Assembly (NCBI GenBank): GCA_016184105.1
Contig: JACPDI010000047.1
Coordinates: forward strand, 1 to 64,000
Source of the DNA: Acidobacteriota bacterium
GTDB taxonomy: Bacteria; Acidobacteriota; Vicinamibacteria; Vicinamibacterales; 2-12-FULL-66-21
Direction of reading: 5' to 3'
Length of the DNA stretch: 64,000 bases
The position numbers and the translations under genes were made by a program. Shown one piece after another: positions 18,354 through 29,535 of the stretch (position 1 is its first letter; each line of letters opens with the position of its first letter). The notes below the pieces were generated by a model that was given only the letters and a program-made list of their open reading frames with translations, made no database searches and was not told the origin of the DNA.

Positions 18354-20534
18354 ATGAAAAAGGTCGTGGAGAAAACGAAATCGATGTCGATGCCCCGGTG
18401 GGTTCTCGCGCCCGCGCTGGTGCTGTTCGGTGGCGCGTGCGCGTCCGCGCCCGCGTCGAAGGCGCCCGTGTTCACCTTCGAGCAGAAACTGGCGGACATC
18501 GTCCGTCTCGAGGACCAGCGAATCCTCCGCGCGGACCCGCCGCCGGCCCCGGTGGCGACCGGGCGCAAGGCGCGGAACGTGCCGCCCCCGCACGTCCCCG
18601 ACCTCGTACCGCTGCTGGCCGATCCTGACGCGAAGGTGCGGCGCCGCGCCGCGCTCGCCGTGGGACGCGTCGGCGTTGCGGAGGGGGTGCCGCCGCTCCT
18701 GCCGCTCCTCAAAGACCCGGATCCCGACGTTCGGCAGATGGCGGCGTTCGCGCTCGGCCTGATCGGCGAGGCGCCGGCGGCGGCACCGCTGCAGGCGCTG
18801 CTCTCGGACACGTCGATGATCGTGCGCGGCCGCGCGGCCGAAGCGCTCGGCCTGATCGGCAGCCGCGCGGCGGCCGCGCCGATCGCGGCGATGGTGCGGG
18901 AGGCGGCGGCCCAGGGGAATGTCGGCGCGGTGCCAGCAGACACCGAGGAATGGCCCGCTGACGCGCCGCTCGAGGCGTTCCGCCTCGGGGTGTACGCCCT
19001 GGTCCGGCTCAAGGCGTACGAGCCGCTGGCATCCGCGGTGATTGGACCCGACGGGCAGCCGGTCACCAGGTGGTGGCCGGTGGCGTTCGCGCTGGCGCGC
19101 ATTGAAGACGCGCGCGCGGTGCCCGCGCTGACCGCGCTCGCCTCCGGCGAGGGGCGCTACACGCGCGCGTTTGCCGCGCGAGGCCTGGGCGCCGCGAAGG
19201 CCCCGGCGGCGGTCGCGGCGCTGGCCGGGCTCGCCGATCCGGCGCGGCTCGACCCGCTCGTTGCCGTGTCCGCCGTGCGGGCGCTGGCGCAGGTCGGCGG
19301 CGATCGCGCGCTGTCCGCCGTGCTCGCCCTGGTGACCGCGCCACAACTCGATCCCAACGTCCGGCTGGAAGCTGTCGCGGCGCTGGTGTCGCTGGCCTCG
19401 CCAGCCGCGCCGCTGGCGAATCTCGCGCCGCAGGCCGCCGATGCGCTGATGGATCGGGTGGCCGACCCGTGGCCCGCCATGCGCGGACAGGCGCTTCGCG
19501 CGCTGGCGCAGATCGATCCCGATCAGTTCCTGTTCGCGCTCTCCGGCCTCGACCCGGATCCGCACTGGAGCGTGCGCGCCGCGCTGGCCGGCGCGCTCTC
19601 GACGCTGTCCCCCGACGTCGCGGTCCCACGGCTCGAGGCGATGCTCGCAGACGCCGACCGGCGCGTGATCCCGCCGGTCCTCTCCGGCCTGGTGCGCGTC
19701 AGAGCCCCGGACGTGGAAGCGATCCTGCGGAAACACCTGACCGATTCCGACGTCGTGATCCGCATGACGGCGGCACGGGAGCTGGGCGAGCTCAAGCCGG
19801 CCGATGGCCCGCAGCTCTTCGCCGATGCCTACCGGATGTGGTCAGGCGACGCCACGTATCTGGCGCGCGCGGCGGCGCTCACGGCGCTGGCCAGGTACGG
19901 CGCGGCGGCGAACGAGACGCTCAGCGCCGCGCTCAGCGACAGGGAATGGGCCGTCCGCGTCAGGGCGCTCGATCTCCTCGAGGAGATTGACCCCGAGGCG
20001 GCGCGCACCGCTGCGACCACGATCCGGCCTGCCCCGGGACAGCCCCTGGTCGCGTACGACGCGCCCGAGGTGGTCGCGCCCCGCTTCTCGCCGCATCTCT
20101 ACCTCGAGACCACCAAGGGCCTGATTGAAATCGAACTCGCCGTCGGCGAGGCGCCGCTGACGGCGCACACCATCATGGCGCTCGCGCGCAAGGGGTTCCT
20201 GACGAACATCCCCTTCCACCGTGTCGTTCCGAATTTCGTCGTCCAGGTGGGGGACCCGCGCGGTGACGGCGAGGGGGGACCGAACTTCACGATCCGCGAC
20301 GAGATCAACCAACTGCCGTACGTGCGCGGCGCGGTCGGCATGGCGCTCGACTGGCGCGACACGGGGGGGAGCCAGTTCTTCATCACGCACTCGCCACAGC
20401 CGCACCTCGACGCGCGCTACACGATTTTCGGCCGCGTGGTCAAAGGCATGGAGGTGGTCGATCGGCTGCAGCAGTGGGACGTGATCGAGCGGGCGCGGGT
20501 GTGGGACGGGGTGACCTTGACGCGTGCAAGGTAA
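18354..20534 (+). CDS. HEAT-repeat lipoprotein fused to a cyclophilin-type peptidyl-prolyl isomerase
   Basis: 726 aa. A signal peptide ends in LFGGACASAP, an imperfect lipobox with Cys near residue 29. Residues about 75-560 are tandem HEAT/PBS-lyase repeats (LLADPDAKVRRRAALAVGRVG and similar, at least ten). Residues about 575-726 are a cyclophilin with PFHRVVPNFVVQVGDPRGDG, RGAVGMALDWRDTGGSQFFIT and ARYTIFGRVVKGMEVVD, covering the Arg and Gln-Phe-Phe active-site positions. It probably acts in the periplasm on protein folding or docking (inference). ATG at 18354 overlaps a TACAAT box; ATG at 18384 gives a more ordinary n-region and may be the true start. It follows the menC-like gene by 16 nt. 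Confidence 0.85.
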   Translation: MKKVVEKTKSMSMPRWVLAPALVLFGGACASAPASKAPVFTFEQKLADIVRLEDQRILRADPPPAPVATGRKARNVPPPHVPDLVPLLADPDAKVRRRAALAVGRVGVAEGVPPLLPLLKDPDPDVRQMAAFALGLIGEAPAAAPLQALLSDTSMIVRGRAAEALGLIGSRAAAAPIAAMVREAAAQGNVGAVPADTEEWPADAPLEAFRLGVYALVRLKAYEPLASAVIGPDGQPVTRWWPVAFALARIEDARAVPALTALASGEGRYTRAFAARGLGAAKAPAAVAALAGLADPARLDPLVAVSAVRALAQVGGDRALSAVLALVTAPQLDPNVRLEAVAALVSLASPAAPLANLAPQAADALMDRVADPWPAMRGQALRALAQIDPDQFLFALSGLDPDPHWSVRAALAGALSTLSPDVAVPRLEAMLADADRRVIPPVLSGLVRVRAPDVEAILRKHLTDSDVVIRMTAARELGELKPADGPQLFADAYRMWSGDATYLARAAALTALARYGAAANETLSAALSDREWAVRVRALDLLEEIDPEAARTAATTIRPAPGQPLVAYDAPEVVAPRFSPHLYLETTKGLIEIELAVGEAPLTAHTIMALARKGFLTNIPFHRVVPNFVVQVGDPRGDGEGGPNFTIRDEINQLPYVRGAVGMALDWRDTGGSQFFITHSPQPHLDARYTIFGRVVKGMEVVDRLQQWDVIERARVWDGVTLTRAR

Positions 20535-20579
20535 CAGGGAAAAAGGGAAAAGGTAAGAGGGAAGAAGAACGTCCGCAAT

Positions 20580-20609
20580 AAAAAAAGGGGGCTGCTTTCG
20601 GCCCCCTTT
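20580..20609 (-). terminator. Rho-independent terminator of the 20-aa peptide gene
   Basis: A 9-bp stem AAAGGGGGC (20584-20592)/GCCCCCTTT (20601-20609) with an 8-nt loop. On the minus strand it is followed by TTTTTTTATT, an intrinsic terminator 22 nt after the small ORF stop. It may also help terminate the convergent HEAT-cyclophilin gene. Confidence 0.85.
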
Positions 20610-20631
20610 CCCTAGTGGCTAGGGCAGAAGC

Positions 20632-20694
20632 TTACCGCTTCTTGCCACCCTTCTTCTTGGCGCCACCTTTCTTCGCGCCGCCTTTCTTCGCCAT
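20632..20694 (-). CDS. tiny Lys/Gly-rich basic peptide (20 aa)
   Basis: ATG at 20694 to TAA, encoding MAKKGGAKKGGAKKKGGKKR: ten Lys, six Gly, net charge about +11. It is preceded by GGGGGGAA, 6 nt from the ATG, and followed by a strong intrinsic terminator (20580-20609). No family is recognised. The size and basicity resemble small ribosome-associated or nucleic-acid-binding peptides such as Thx, but there is no sequence match that I can name. A near copy (17 aa) lies 194 bp upstream in the same orientation. The shared MAKK start and GGKKR end, together with the independent signals, argue that it is a real gene rather than chance. Confidence 0.65.
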   Translation of the reverse strand: MAKKGGAKKGGAKKKGGKKR

Positions 20695-20802
20695 GTGTGT
20701 TCCCCCCTTTCGTCCGGGCGTTCGTGAGAGCTTCAACCGCGCGATTGCCTGCTGCCTACCGGCACGCCAGGGAACCCGTGCGGCGCCCTCAGCTTCGTTG
20801 CA

Positions 20803-20825
20803 CTTCCGGGCGTCATGCCCGGAAG
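20803..20825. other. perfect 9-bp hairpin between the two tiny genes
   Basis: CTTCCGGGC (20803-20811) and GCCCGGAAG (20817-20825) flank a 5-nt loop. It lies downstream of the 17-aa gene terminator and upstream of the 20-aa gene, so it would be in the 5' leader of the latter. Role unknown. No T-run adjoins it. Confidence 0.5.
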
Positions 20826-20835
20826 ATCCTGCTGC

Positions 20836-20873
20836 AAAAAACTTCGGGGGTGTCAGGCTCGCCTAACACCCCC
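20836..20873 (-). terminator. Rho-independent terminator of the 17-aa peptide gene
   Basis: GGGGGTGT (20846-20853) pairs with ACACCCCC (20866-20873), with an inner AGGC/GCCT stem after one mismatch. On the minus strand GAAGTTTTTT follows immediately. It lies 14 nt past the stop of the 17-aa ORF. Confidence 0.85.
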
Positions 20874-20887
20874 GGGACCGGCGACGG

Positions 20888-20941
20888 CTATCTCTTTTTG
20901 CCGCCCTTTTTCTTGCCGCCCTTTGCAGTCTTCTTCGCCAT
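20888..20941 (-). CDS. tiny Lys/Gly-rich basic peptide (17 aa)
   Basis: ATG at 20941 to TAG, encoding MAKKTAKGGKKKGGKKR. It has a consensus AGGAGG Shine-Dalgarno 5-6 nt before the ATG, a near-consensus sigma-70 promoter 96 nt upstream (21037-21064) and an intrinsic terminator directly downstream. This is a complete monocistronic unit. The peptide is a paralogue of the 20-aa one. The leader of about 90 nt can form a CAGGTGG/CCACCTG hairpin (about 21001-21024). No annotated family is known to me. Strong expression signals suggest an abundant product that binds RNA, DNA or ribosomes (inference from charge only). Confidence 0.72.
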   Translation of the reverse strand: MAKKTAKGGKKKGGKKR

Positions 20942-21036
20942 TCTTCCTCCTCAGGAATTTGGCAGCTCAGCGTTCTATCCGGTTCCGAGTGGTCGCTACA
21001 GGTGGGCTGAGCAAGCCACCTGCATACCAGATGTAG

Positions 21037-21064
21037 ATTATGGATGAGAAAAATTCGGTGTCAA
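21037..21064 (-). promoter_or_regulatory. sigma-70 promoter of the 17-aa peptide gene
   Basis: On the minus strand TTGACA (21064-21059), a 16-bp spacer and CATAAT (21042-21037). This is the closest match to consensus at both boxes in the window. Transcription would start near 21030. Confidence 0.8.
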
Positions 21065-21149
21065 GCACAAAACATCGCTTGAAGTCAAAAATTTTCTCTC
21101 CCGAAGGTGTTTTCGGCGCCGCACGGCGCGCGCTGTAGGAGACCGCGGC

Positions 21150-23931
<2,782 letters not shown>

Positions 23932-23959
23932 GGGAAATCCCTGCTGGTCCGAGCATTCG

Positions 23960-23969
23960 ATTATAAGCT
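23960..23969. promoter_or_regulatory. bidirectional -10 region between ddl and tgt
   Basis: ATTATAAGCT gives TATAAT on the minus strand (toward ddl, 28 nt from its GTG) and TATAAG/TAAGCT on the plus strand, the latter ending 6 nt before the tgt GTG. The same ATTATAAG core occurs at 1637. Confidence 0.5.
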
Positions 23970-23975
23970 ACGAGC

Positions 23976-25139
23976 GTGGCGCCGGCGCTCGAGTTCACGA
24001 TCACCCATCGCTCAGGCCACGCGCGGGCGGGCGTGCTGCGCACGGCGCACGGCGAGGTCGACACGCCGGCGTTCATGCCGGTCGGCACCCGCGCGGCGGT
24101 GAAGGCCGTCACGCACCGCGATCTGCTGGACGCGGGTGCGCAGATCGTGCTCGCCAACACGTACCATCTCTACCTGCGGCCCGGCGACGATCTGATTGCC
24201 CGGCACGGGGGGCTTCACCGCTTCATGTCCTGGGACCGGCCGATCCTCACCGACAGCGGAGGCTATCAGGTCTTCAGCCTCGCGGACACCAGGACGGTCA
24301 CCGACGAGGGTGTCCGCTTCCAGTCGCATCTCGACGGCAGCGCGCACGCGATCTCGCCGGAGAAGGCGACCGACATCCAGGCCCAGCTCGGATCCGACAT
24401 CGCGATGGTGCTCGACGAGTGCGTGGCCTCGCCCGCCACGCCGGACGTCGCGCGACGGGGGATGGAGCGAAGCGCGTCATGGGCGGCGCGCGCCCGCGCG
24501 CGGTTCGAGGCGATCGGCGCCGGCGAGGCGCCGGGCGTGCGGGCGACCAATCGGGGACAGGCGCAGTTTGGCATCATCCAGGGGGGCGTGTACCCGGACC
24601 TGCGCACCGAAAGCGTCCAGCGGACGACGGAGGTCGGTTTCGAGGCGTACGCGATCGGAGGGCTCAGCGTCGGCGAACCGGTGGACGTGATGTATGACGT
24701 GGTGGGGCACACCGCGCCGCGGCTGCCGGACGACCGGCCGCGGTACTTGATGGGCACCGGCATGCCCGACGACCTGATCGAGTGCGTGGCGCGCGGCATC
24801 GACCTGTTCGACTGCGTGCTGCCGACCCGCAACGCGAGGAACGGGCAGCTGCTGACGCGCGATGGCCGCCTCGTCATCAAGAACGCGCGCTACGCCGACG
24901 ACGAGCGCCCGCCCGACCCGGCGTGCGGCTGTTACACGTGCCGTACTTTTTCACGGGCGTACCTGCGCCACCTTTTCCTCAGCCAGGAAATGACCGCCGC
25001 GACCCTCAACTCGTTGCACAACCTCTACTTTTACCTTGACACCATGCGGAGGATTAGGGAGGCTATAGTGTTCGGCACGTTCGAGAATTTGCGACAGGAA
25101 TTCCATCGGACGTTTTCTCGCCGATCCATCACGACATGA
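23976..25139 (+). CDS. tgt: queuine tRNA-ribosyltransferase
   Basis: 387 aa TIM-barrel enzyme that swaps guanine-34 for preQ1 in tRNAs with GUN anticodons. Seen: TPAFMPVGTRAAVKAVT, ANTYHLYLRPGD, the proton-acceptor DSGGYQVFSL, the FGIIQGGVYPDLR and GGLSVGE substrate loops, the second Asp in GIDLFDCVLPTRNARNG, and a zinc site CGCYTC followed by HLFLS and HNLYFY. Complete length. GTG at 23976. The stop overlaps yajC by 4 nt, the widespread tgt-yajC-secD-secF order. Confidence 0.97.
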   Translation: MAPALEFTITHRSGHARAGVLRTAHGEVDTPAFMPVGTRAAVKAVTHRDLLDAGAQIVLANTYHLYLRPGDDLIARHGGLHRFMSWDRPILTDSGGYQVFSLADTRTVTDEGVRFQSHLDGSAHAISPEKATDIQAQLGSDIAMVLDECVASPATPDVARRGMERSASWAARARARFEAIGAGEAPGVRATNRGQAQFGIIQGGVYPDLRTESVQRTTEVGFEAYAIGGLSVGEPVDVMYDVVGHTAPRLPDDRPRYLMGTGMPDDLIECVARGIDLFDCVLPTRNARNGQLLTRDGRLVIKNARYADDERPPDPACGCYTCRTFSRAYLRHLFLSQEMTAATLNSLHNLYFYLDTMRRIREAIVFGTFENLRQEFHRTFSRRSITT

Positions 25140-25477
25140 ACAGCCTTGCTGACCTGCATCTGATCGCGATGGCGGCCCCGGCCGGAGGGCCGAGCCCGCT
25201 CTGGCAGTTCCTGCCCTTCGCGCTCATCCTCGCCATCTTCTATTTCCTGATCCTGCAGCCGATGAAACGGCGGCAGCGCAAGATCCAGGACTTCCAGAGC
25301 TCGCTCAAGGTGGGCGACCAGGTCGTCACCACCGGCGGGATCTACGGCCAGGTGACGAAAGTCGACGAGCGCACCGTGCAGCTGCAGATCGCGGACAAGG
25401 TCCGGATCCACATCGCCCGTGCCGCCATCGGCGGGTACCAGGGCCAGGAGCCGGTTGTCCCCGAACAGGGCGCATGA
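25136..25477 (+). CDS. yajC: preprotein translocase subunit YajC
   Basis: 113 aa. A single membrane span (FLPFALILAIFYFLILQPM, about 23-43) is followed by the diagnostic MKRRQRKIQDFQSSLKVGDQVVTTGGIYGQV segment and a short cytoplasmic beta domain. It associates with SecDF at the Sec translocon. Overlaps tgt by ATGA and lies 35 nt before secD. Confidence 0.95.
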   Translation: MNSLADLHLIAMAAPAGGPSPLWQFLPFALILAIFYFLILQPMKRRQRKIQDFQSSLKVGDQVVTTGGIYGQVTKVDERTVQLQIADKVRIHIARAAIGGYQGQEPVVPEQGA

Positions 25478-25512
25478 GCGGCACGGTCACGTAGACCCGA
25501 GATTCAGACCCC

Positions 25513-27075
25513 ATGACCAAGAACCTTCGCTGGAAAGTGATCACTATCCTCGCCGTCACGGCGATTGCCGTGTGGGCCTTCTACCCGCCGCAGCAGAAGG
25601 TGCGGCTCGGTCTCGACCTCAAGGGGGGGGTCCACCTGGTCCTCCGGGTGCAGACCGACGATGCGCTGCGCATTGAAACCGAGGCGTCCTCCGAGCGCCT
25701 GCGCGAGACGCTGAGCGGCAAGGGCATCAACGTCACGATCGCGCCGGCCTCCCCGACCGAGTTCCGTGTCGAAGGGGTGTCCGTCGATCGCGACCAGGAG
25801 TTCCGGCGGACAGCCGACGAAGAGGTGGGCACGGTCTACAACCGCGAGTCGGGCGCGCGCGGCACGTACGTGTACCGCATGAAGCCGAACGTCGCGATCC
25901 AGCTCCGCCAGGATTCGGTCACGCAGGCGCTGCAGACCATCGAGCGGCGCGTGAACGAGCTGGGCGTCGCCGAGCCGATCGTCGCGCTGCACGGCACGGC
26001 GGCGGACCAGATTCTCGTCCAGCTGCCGGGCGTCAGCGACGTCGCCCGGGCGAAGGAGATCATCCGCTCGACGGCGATGCTCGAGCTGAAGATCGTCGAG
26101 TCGGGTCCCGCCACCTCGCGCGAGGAGCTGCTGAAGGCGAGCGGCGGCAAGGAGCCGCCGGAGATGCAGGTCGTGCCCGGCGTCAGCGCCGCGACGGAGG
26201 GAGGGCGCGCGGAAACCGTCTATTACACGGTGCGCCGGGTCGCCGCCGTCACGGGGCGCGACCTGCGCAACGCGCGCCCGACGCTCGACGAGAACAACCA
26301 GCCCGCGGTCAGCTTCTCGCTGAACCGCGAGGGGGCCCGGAAGTTCGGGACGGTGACCGGCGCCAACATCGGGCGCCAGCTCGCCATCATCCTGGACGGG
26401 CGCGTCCAGTCGGCGCCGACGATCGAGGGGCGCATCACCGACGAGGGGCGCATCACCGGCTCCTTCACCCAGCAGGAGGCCGCGGACCTGTCGCTGGTGC
26501 TGCGGTCGGGCGCGCTGCCGGCGTCGCTGACCTACCTGGAGGAGCGCACGGTCGGGCCGACGCTGGGCCGCGATTCCATCCGCGCGGGCGTGTACGCGTC
26601 GATCACCGGACTCCTGCTCGTCGCCCTGTTCATGCTGGCGTTCTACAAGCTCTCGGGCATCAACGCGCTCGTCTCGGTGGCGATGAATCTCGTGATCCTG
26701 CTCGGGTTCATGGCGTACATCGGCGCCACCATGACGCTGCCCGGCATCGCCGGCTTCATCCTGACGATCGGCATGGGTGTCGATTCGAACGTGCTGATCT
26801 TCGAGCGCATCAAGGAGGAGATGGCCGCGGGCAAGGGGGCCCGCGCGGCGGTCGCCGCGGGGTTCGACCGCGTGTTCCTCACGATTCTCGACACGCACGT
26901 GGCGTCGCTCATCGCCGCCGCCTTCCTCTTCCAGTTCGGCACGGGGCCGATCCGCGGGTTCGCGACGACGCTGTTCTTCGGGCTGCTGTCGAACGTGTTC
27001 ACCGCCGTGTTCGTGTCGCGCACGATTTTCGAGATGGTACTGGGACGCCGCACCGCGGCGAAGTTGAGCATCTAG
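25513..27075 (+). CDS. secD: protein translocase subunit SecD
   Basis: 520 aa RND-family membrane protein. TM1 is at residues about 9-26, then the D1 motif LGLDLKGGVHLVLRV. A large periplasmic region (about 45-330) includes FSLNREGARKFGTVTGANIGRQLAIILDG and FTQQEAADLSLVLRSGALPA. Five more membrane helices carry GVDSNVLIFERIKEEM (D4). With SecF it uses the proton motive force to help release translocated proteins into the periplasm. Complete, in the standard yajC-secD-secF array, 7 nt before secF. Confidence 0.96.
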   Translation: MTKNLRWKVITILAVTAIAVWAFYPPQQKVRLGLDLKGGVHLVLRVQTDDALRIETEASSERLRETLSGKGINVTIAPASPTEFRVEGVSVDRDQEFRRTADEEVGTVYNRESGARGTYVYRMKPNVAIQLRQDSVTQALQTIERRVNELGVAEPIVALHGTAADQILVQLPGVSDVARAKEIIRSTAMLELKIVESGPATSREELLKASGGKEPPEMQVVPGVSAATEGGRAETVYYTVRRVAAVTGRDLRNARPTLDENNQPAVSFSLNREGARKFGTVTGANIGRQLAIILDGRVQSAPTIEGRITDEGRITGSFTQQEAADLSLVLRSGALPASLTYLEERTVGPTLGRDSIRAGVYASITGLLLVALFMLAFYKLSGINALVSVAMNLVILLGFMAYIGATMTLPGIAGFILTIGMGVDSNVLIFERIKEEMAAGKGARAAVAAGFDRVFLTILDTHVASLIAAAFLFQFGTGPIRGFATTLFFGLLSNVFTAVFVSRTIFEMVLGRRTAAKLSI

Positions 27076-27082
27076 GGTCCTT

Positions 27083-28063
27083 ATGCGAATCTTCACGAAC
27101 GCGCACTACAACTTTCTCCGCTGGCGCTGGCACGCGCTCGCGCTCTCGGCGGTCGTCGTCCTCGGCGGACTCGCCCTGATGGTGTCGCGCGGCGGTGTGC
27201 CCCTCGGCGTGGACTTCTCGGGCGGCACGGTCCTCGTCTATAAGTTCGACCGGCCGATCTCCGAAGACGCCGTGCGCAGCGCGATCAGCGGGCTGCCCGG
27301 CGAGGAGATCATCCAGTCGTACGGCCAGCCCGGCGAGAACGAGATCCTGATCCGCCTGCCCGAGATGGTGGCGGAGGAGGGGGCGAGCCTCGAGCAGGGC
27401 TCTCGCGCCGTCGAGGACGCGCTCGTCCGCGCCGACATCGGCAAGCCCGAGCTCCTCAGCCGCGAGATCGTCGGGCCGGTCGTCGGCCGCGACCTGCAGC
27501 GCAAGGGAATCTACGCCACCCTCGCCTCGATCCTCGGGATCACGGCGTACATCGCGTTCCGGTTCCGCTTCAGCTTCGCGATCGGCGCGATTGCCGCCAC
27601 GCTCCACGACATCCTCGTCACGCTCGCCTGCCTGTCGTTTGCCGGCTACGAGCTGTCGCTGAACGTCGTCGCGGCGCTGCTGACGATCACCGGGTACTCG
27701 GTGAACGACACGATCGTCGTCTTCGACCGGGTGCGCGAGAACCTGCGCGGCATGCGGCGCGATGCGCTGGACCAGGTCGTCAACCTCAGCGTGAACCAGA
27801 CGCTGGGGCGGACGATCATCACCGCCGGGACGACCTTCGCGGCGGTGCTGGCGCTGTTCTTGTTTGGCGGCGAGGTGCTGCACGCCTTCGCCTTCACGAT
27901 GCTCGTGGGGATCGTCAGCGGCACGTACTCGACGATCTTCATCGCCTCGGCGATCGCCATCATCCTGAGCAAGCGGCGCGCGCGGGCGCGCGCGCCGGCC
28001 GCGCCGGCGGGCGACAAGGGCGACAAGGGCGACAGGAAAGACCGCAAGGCGCGCGCGTCGTAG
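27083..28063 (+). CDS. secF: protein translocase subunit SecF
   Basis: 326 aa, six membrane segments. TM1 is at about 17-35, then PLGVDFSGGTVLVYKF. A short periplasmic domain follows, then ATLHDILVTLACL, ITGYSVNDTIVVFDRVREN and a terminal ASAIAIILSKRR. It pairs with SecD. The C-terminal tail is a charged low-complexity stretch (GDKGDKGDRKDRK). It is 4 nt before uppP, suggesting that undecaprenyl-phosphate recycling is co-expressed with secretion. Confidence 0.96.
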   Translation: MRIFTNAHYNFLRWRWHALALSAVVVLGGLALMVSRGGVPLGVDFSGGTVLVYKFDRPISEDAVRSAISGLPGEEIIQSYGQPGENEILIRLPEMVAEEGASLEQGSRAVEDALVRADIGKPELLSREIVGPVVGRDLQRKGIYATLASILGITAYIAFRFRFSFAIGAIAATLHDILVTLACLSFAGYELSLNVVAALLTITGYSVNDTIVVFDRVRENLRGMRRDALDQVVNLSVNQTLGRTIITAGTTFAAVLALFLFGGEVLHAFAFTMLVGIVSGTYSTIFIASAIAIILSKRRARARAPAAPAGDKGDKGDRKDRKARAS

Positions 28064-28067
28064 CCCA

Positions 28068-28877
28068 GTGGGCCTGGTGGATCTGCTCACCGCGGCGCTG
28101 CTCGGCGTCCTGCAGGGGCTCACCGAGTTCCTGCCGATCTCGTCCACCGCGCATCTCCTTGTGGCGGCGAACCTGCTCGGCTACGAGGACCCGGGCGGCG
28201 CGTTCACCGTCATGATCCAGCTGGGATCGATCCTGGCGGTCATGTGGCTGTACCGCGCGAAGCTGCGCGCGCTGGTGGCAGGACTGCCGGAGGAGGCCGG
28301 CGCGCGCCGGTTCGCGATGGCGATCCTGGCGGCGTTCGTGCCGTCGCTCGTCGCGGGCGCGCTGCTGGCGGACTACGTCAAGACGGTCCTCTATCACAGC
28401 ACGGCGGTGATCGCGGCCGCGTTCATCGCGGGCGGCATCGTCATGCTGCTGGTGGAGCGGTTCCGATCGCCGGCTGCCGTGGCGGAAGCGGACCAGACGC
28501 CGGTTGCGCGCGCGCTCGGCGTGGGCGCGTTTCAGGTGCTGGCGCTCGTCCCCGGCGTGTCGCGCTCGGGCGCGACGATCGTCGGCGGCCTGCTGATGCG
28601 GCTCGACCGCCGCGCCGCCGCGGAGTTCTCGTTTTTTCTCGCGATGCCCACGATGGTGGCGGCGTTCGTGCACGACCTGGTCGCCTTCCGCGGGCACTTC
28701 GCGTTCGACCGCGCGGCGGAGATCGTCGTGGGGTTCGTCGCGGCGTTCGTCGCCGCGGCCCTCGTCGTGCGGCCGTTCCTGGCCTTCGTCGGGCGGGCGG
28801 GCTTTGCCCCCTTCGCCTGGTATCGCATCGTGGCGGGCGTGGCGCTGCTTGGCGCGCTCGCCGTGGGACTGCTGTGA
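28068..28877 (+). CDS. uppP: undecaprenyl-diphosphatase UppP/BacA
   Basis: 269 aa polytopic phosphatase that recycles undecaprenyl diphosphate to the monophosphate carrier used for peptidoglycan and O-antigen. Conserved motifs: GVLQGLTEFLPISSTAHL (with the catalytic Glu) near residue 15, and PGVSRSGATIVGGLLMRLDR near 163. About eight hydrophobic helices are visible. GTG start at 28068. The stop overlaps the DUF502 start (GTGA). Loss or overproduction affects bacitracin sensitivity in other bacteria (family knowledge). Confidence 0.95.
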   Translation: MGLVDLLTAALLGVLQGLTEFLPISSTAHLLVAANLLGYEDPGGAFTVMIQLGSILAVMWLYRAKLRALVAGLPEEAGARRFAMAILAAFVPSLVAGALLADYVKTVLYHSTAVIAAAFIAGGIVMLLVERFRSPAAVAEADQTPVARALGVGAFQVLALVPGVSRSGATIVGGLLMRLDRRAAAEFSFFLAMPTMVAAFVHDLVAFRGHFAFDRAAEIVVGFVAAFVAAALVVRPFLAFVGRAGFAPFAWYRIVAGVALLGALAVGLL

Positions 28878-29485
28878 TCCAGTGGCTGCGCCGCAGCTTC
28901 ATCACCGGCTTCTTCGTGACGGTGCCGCTCGTCGTCAGCGTCGCGGCGCTCGTCTGGCTGTTCCGCCAGGCCGACGGGTTTCTCGGACCGCTCTACGCGA
29001 AATGGCTCGGCCGCGAGGTGCCGGGGCTGGGCGTCGTGACGATTGTCCTGGGCGTGCTGCTGATCGGCGCCTTCGCGGGCAACGTGATCGGCAGGCGGTT
29101 GGTGCAGCGCGCGGAGTACTATCTGCTGCGCGTGCCGGTGTTCCGCACGATTTACGCGCCAGTCAAGCAGCTGGTCGTCGCCTTTTCGCCTGATAACGAG
29201 TACGGGTTCAAGCGGGTGGTGCTGCTGGAGGACAGCGCGCGCGGGTTCGTGCTCGGCTTCCTGACGCGCGAGTTCACCATCGATCGCGGGCAGGGGCCCG
29301 AGCGGCTCATCGCGGTCTACGTCCCCACCAACCATCTGTATCTCGGCGACGTCCTGATCTGCCCGCGCGACAAGGTGTTCTATCCCGACATCACCGTCGA
29401 GCAGGGGATCCGGATTTTCCTGACCGGCGGCATGGCGCTCGCCGCGCGGCTGCGGGTGCGACGCGGTGAGGATCTGGGGATATGA
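28874..29485 (+). CDS. DUF502 family membrane protein
   Basis: 203 aa. Two N-terminal membrane helices (about 7-30 and 50-72) are followed by a soluble domain with VFRTIYAPVKQLV, the FKRVVLLEDSARGFVLGFLT stretch and VYVPTNHLYLGDVLICP, all typical of the DUF502/COG2928 family. The family is widespread but its role is not established. GTG start overlaps the uppP stop and its own stop overlaps the longest possible hppA frame. The last codons run into GAGGAT/GGGGAT-type short repeats, so the C-terminal tail RRGEDLGI may not be conserved. Confidence 0.88.
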   Translation: MIQWLRRSFITGFFVTVPLVVSVAALVWLFRQADGFLGPLYAKWLGREVPGLGVVTIVLGVLLIGAFAGNVIGRRLVQRAEYYLLRVPVFRTIYAPVKQLVVAFSPDNEYGFKRVVLLEDSARGFVLGFLTREFTIDRGQGPERLIAVYVPTNHLYLGDVLICPRDKVFYPDITVEQGIRIFLTGGMALAARLRVRRGEDLGI

Positions 29486-29535
29486 GGATTCGACGATCCA
29501 GGGATGTGACGATGTTCAAGAGAGGAGAGACGAGC

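Noticed and set aside
20615-20866. Plus-strand ORF rich in Pro/Phe (FLPPFFLAPPFF)
   Set aside because: It is the complement of the Lys/Gly peptide gene, which has a Shine-Dalgarno and terminator on the other strand.
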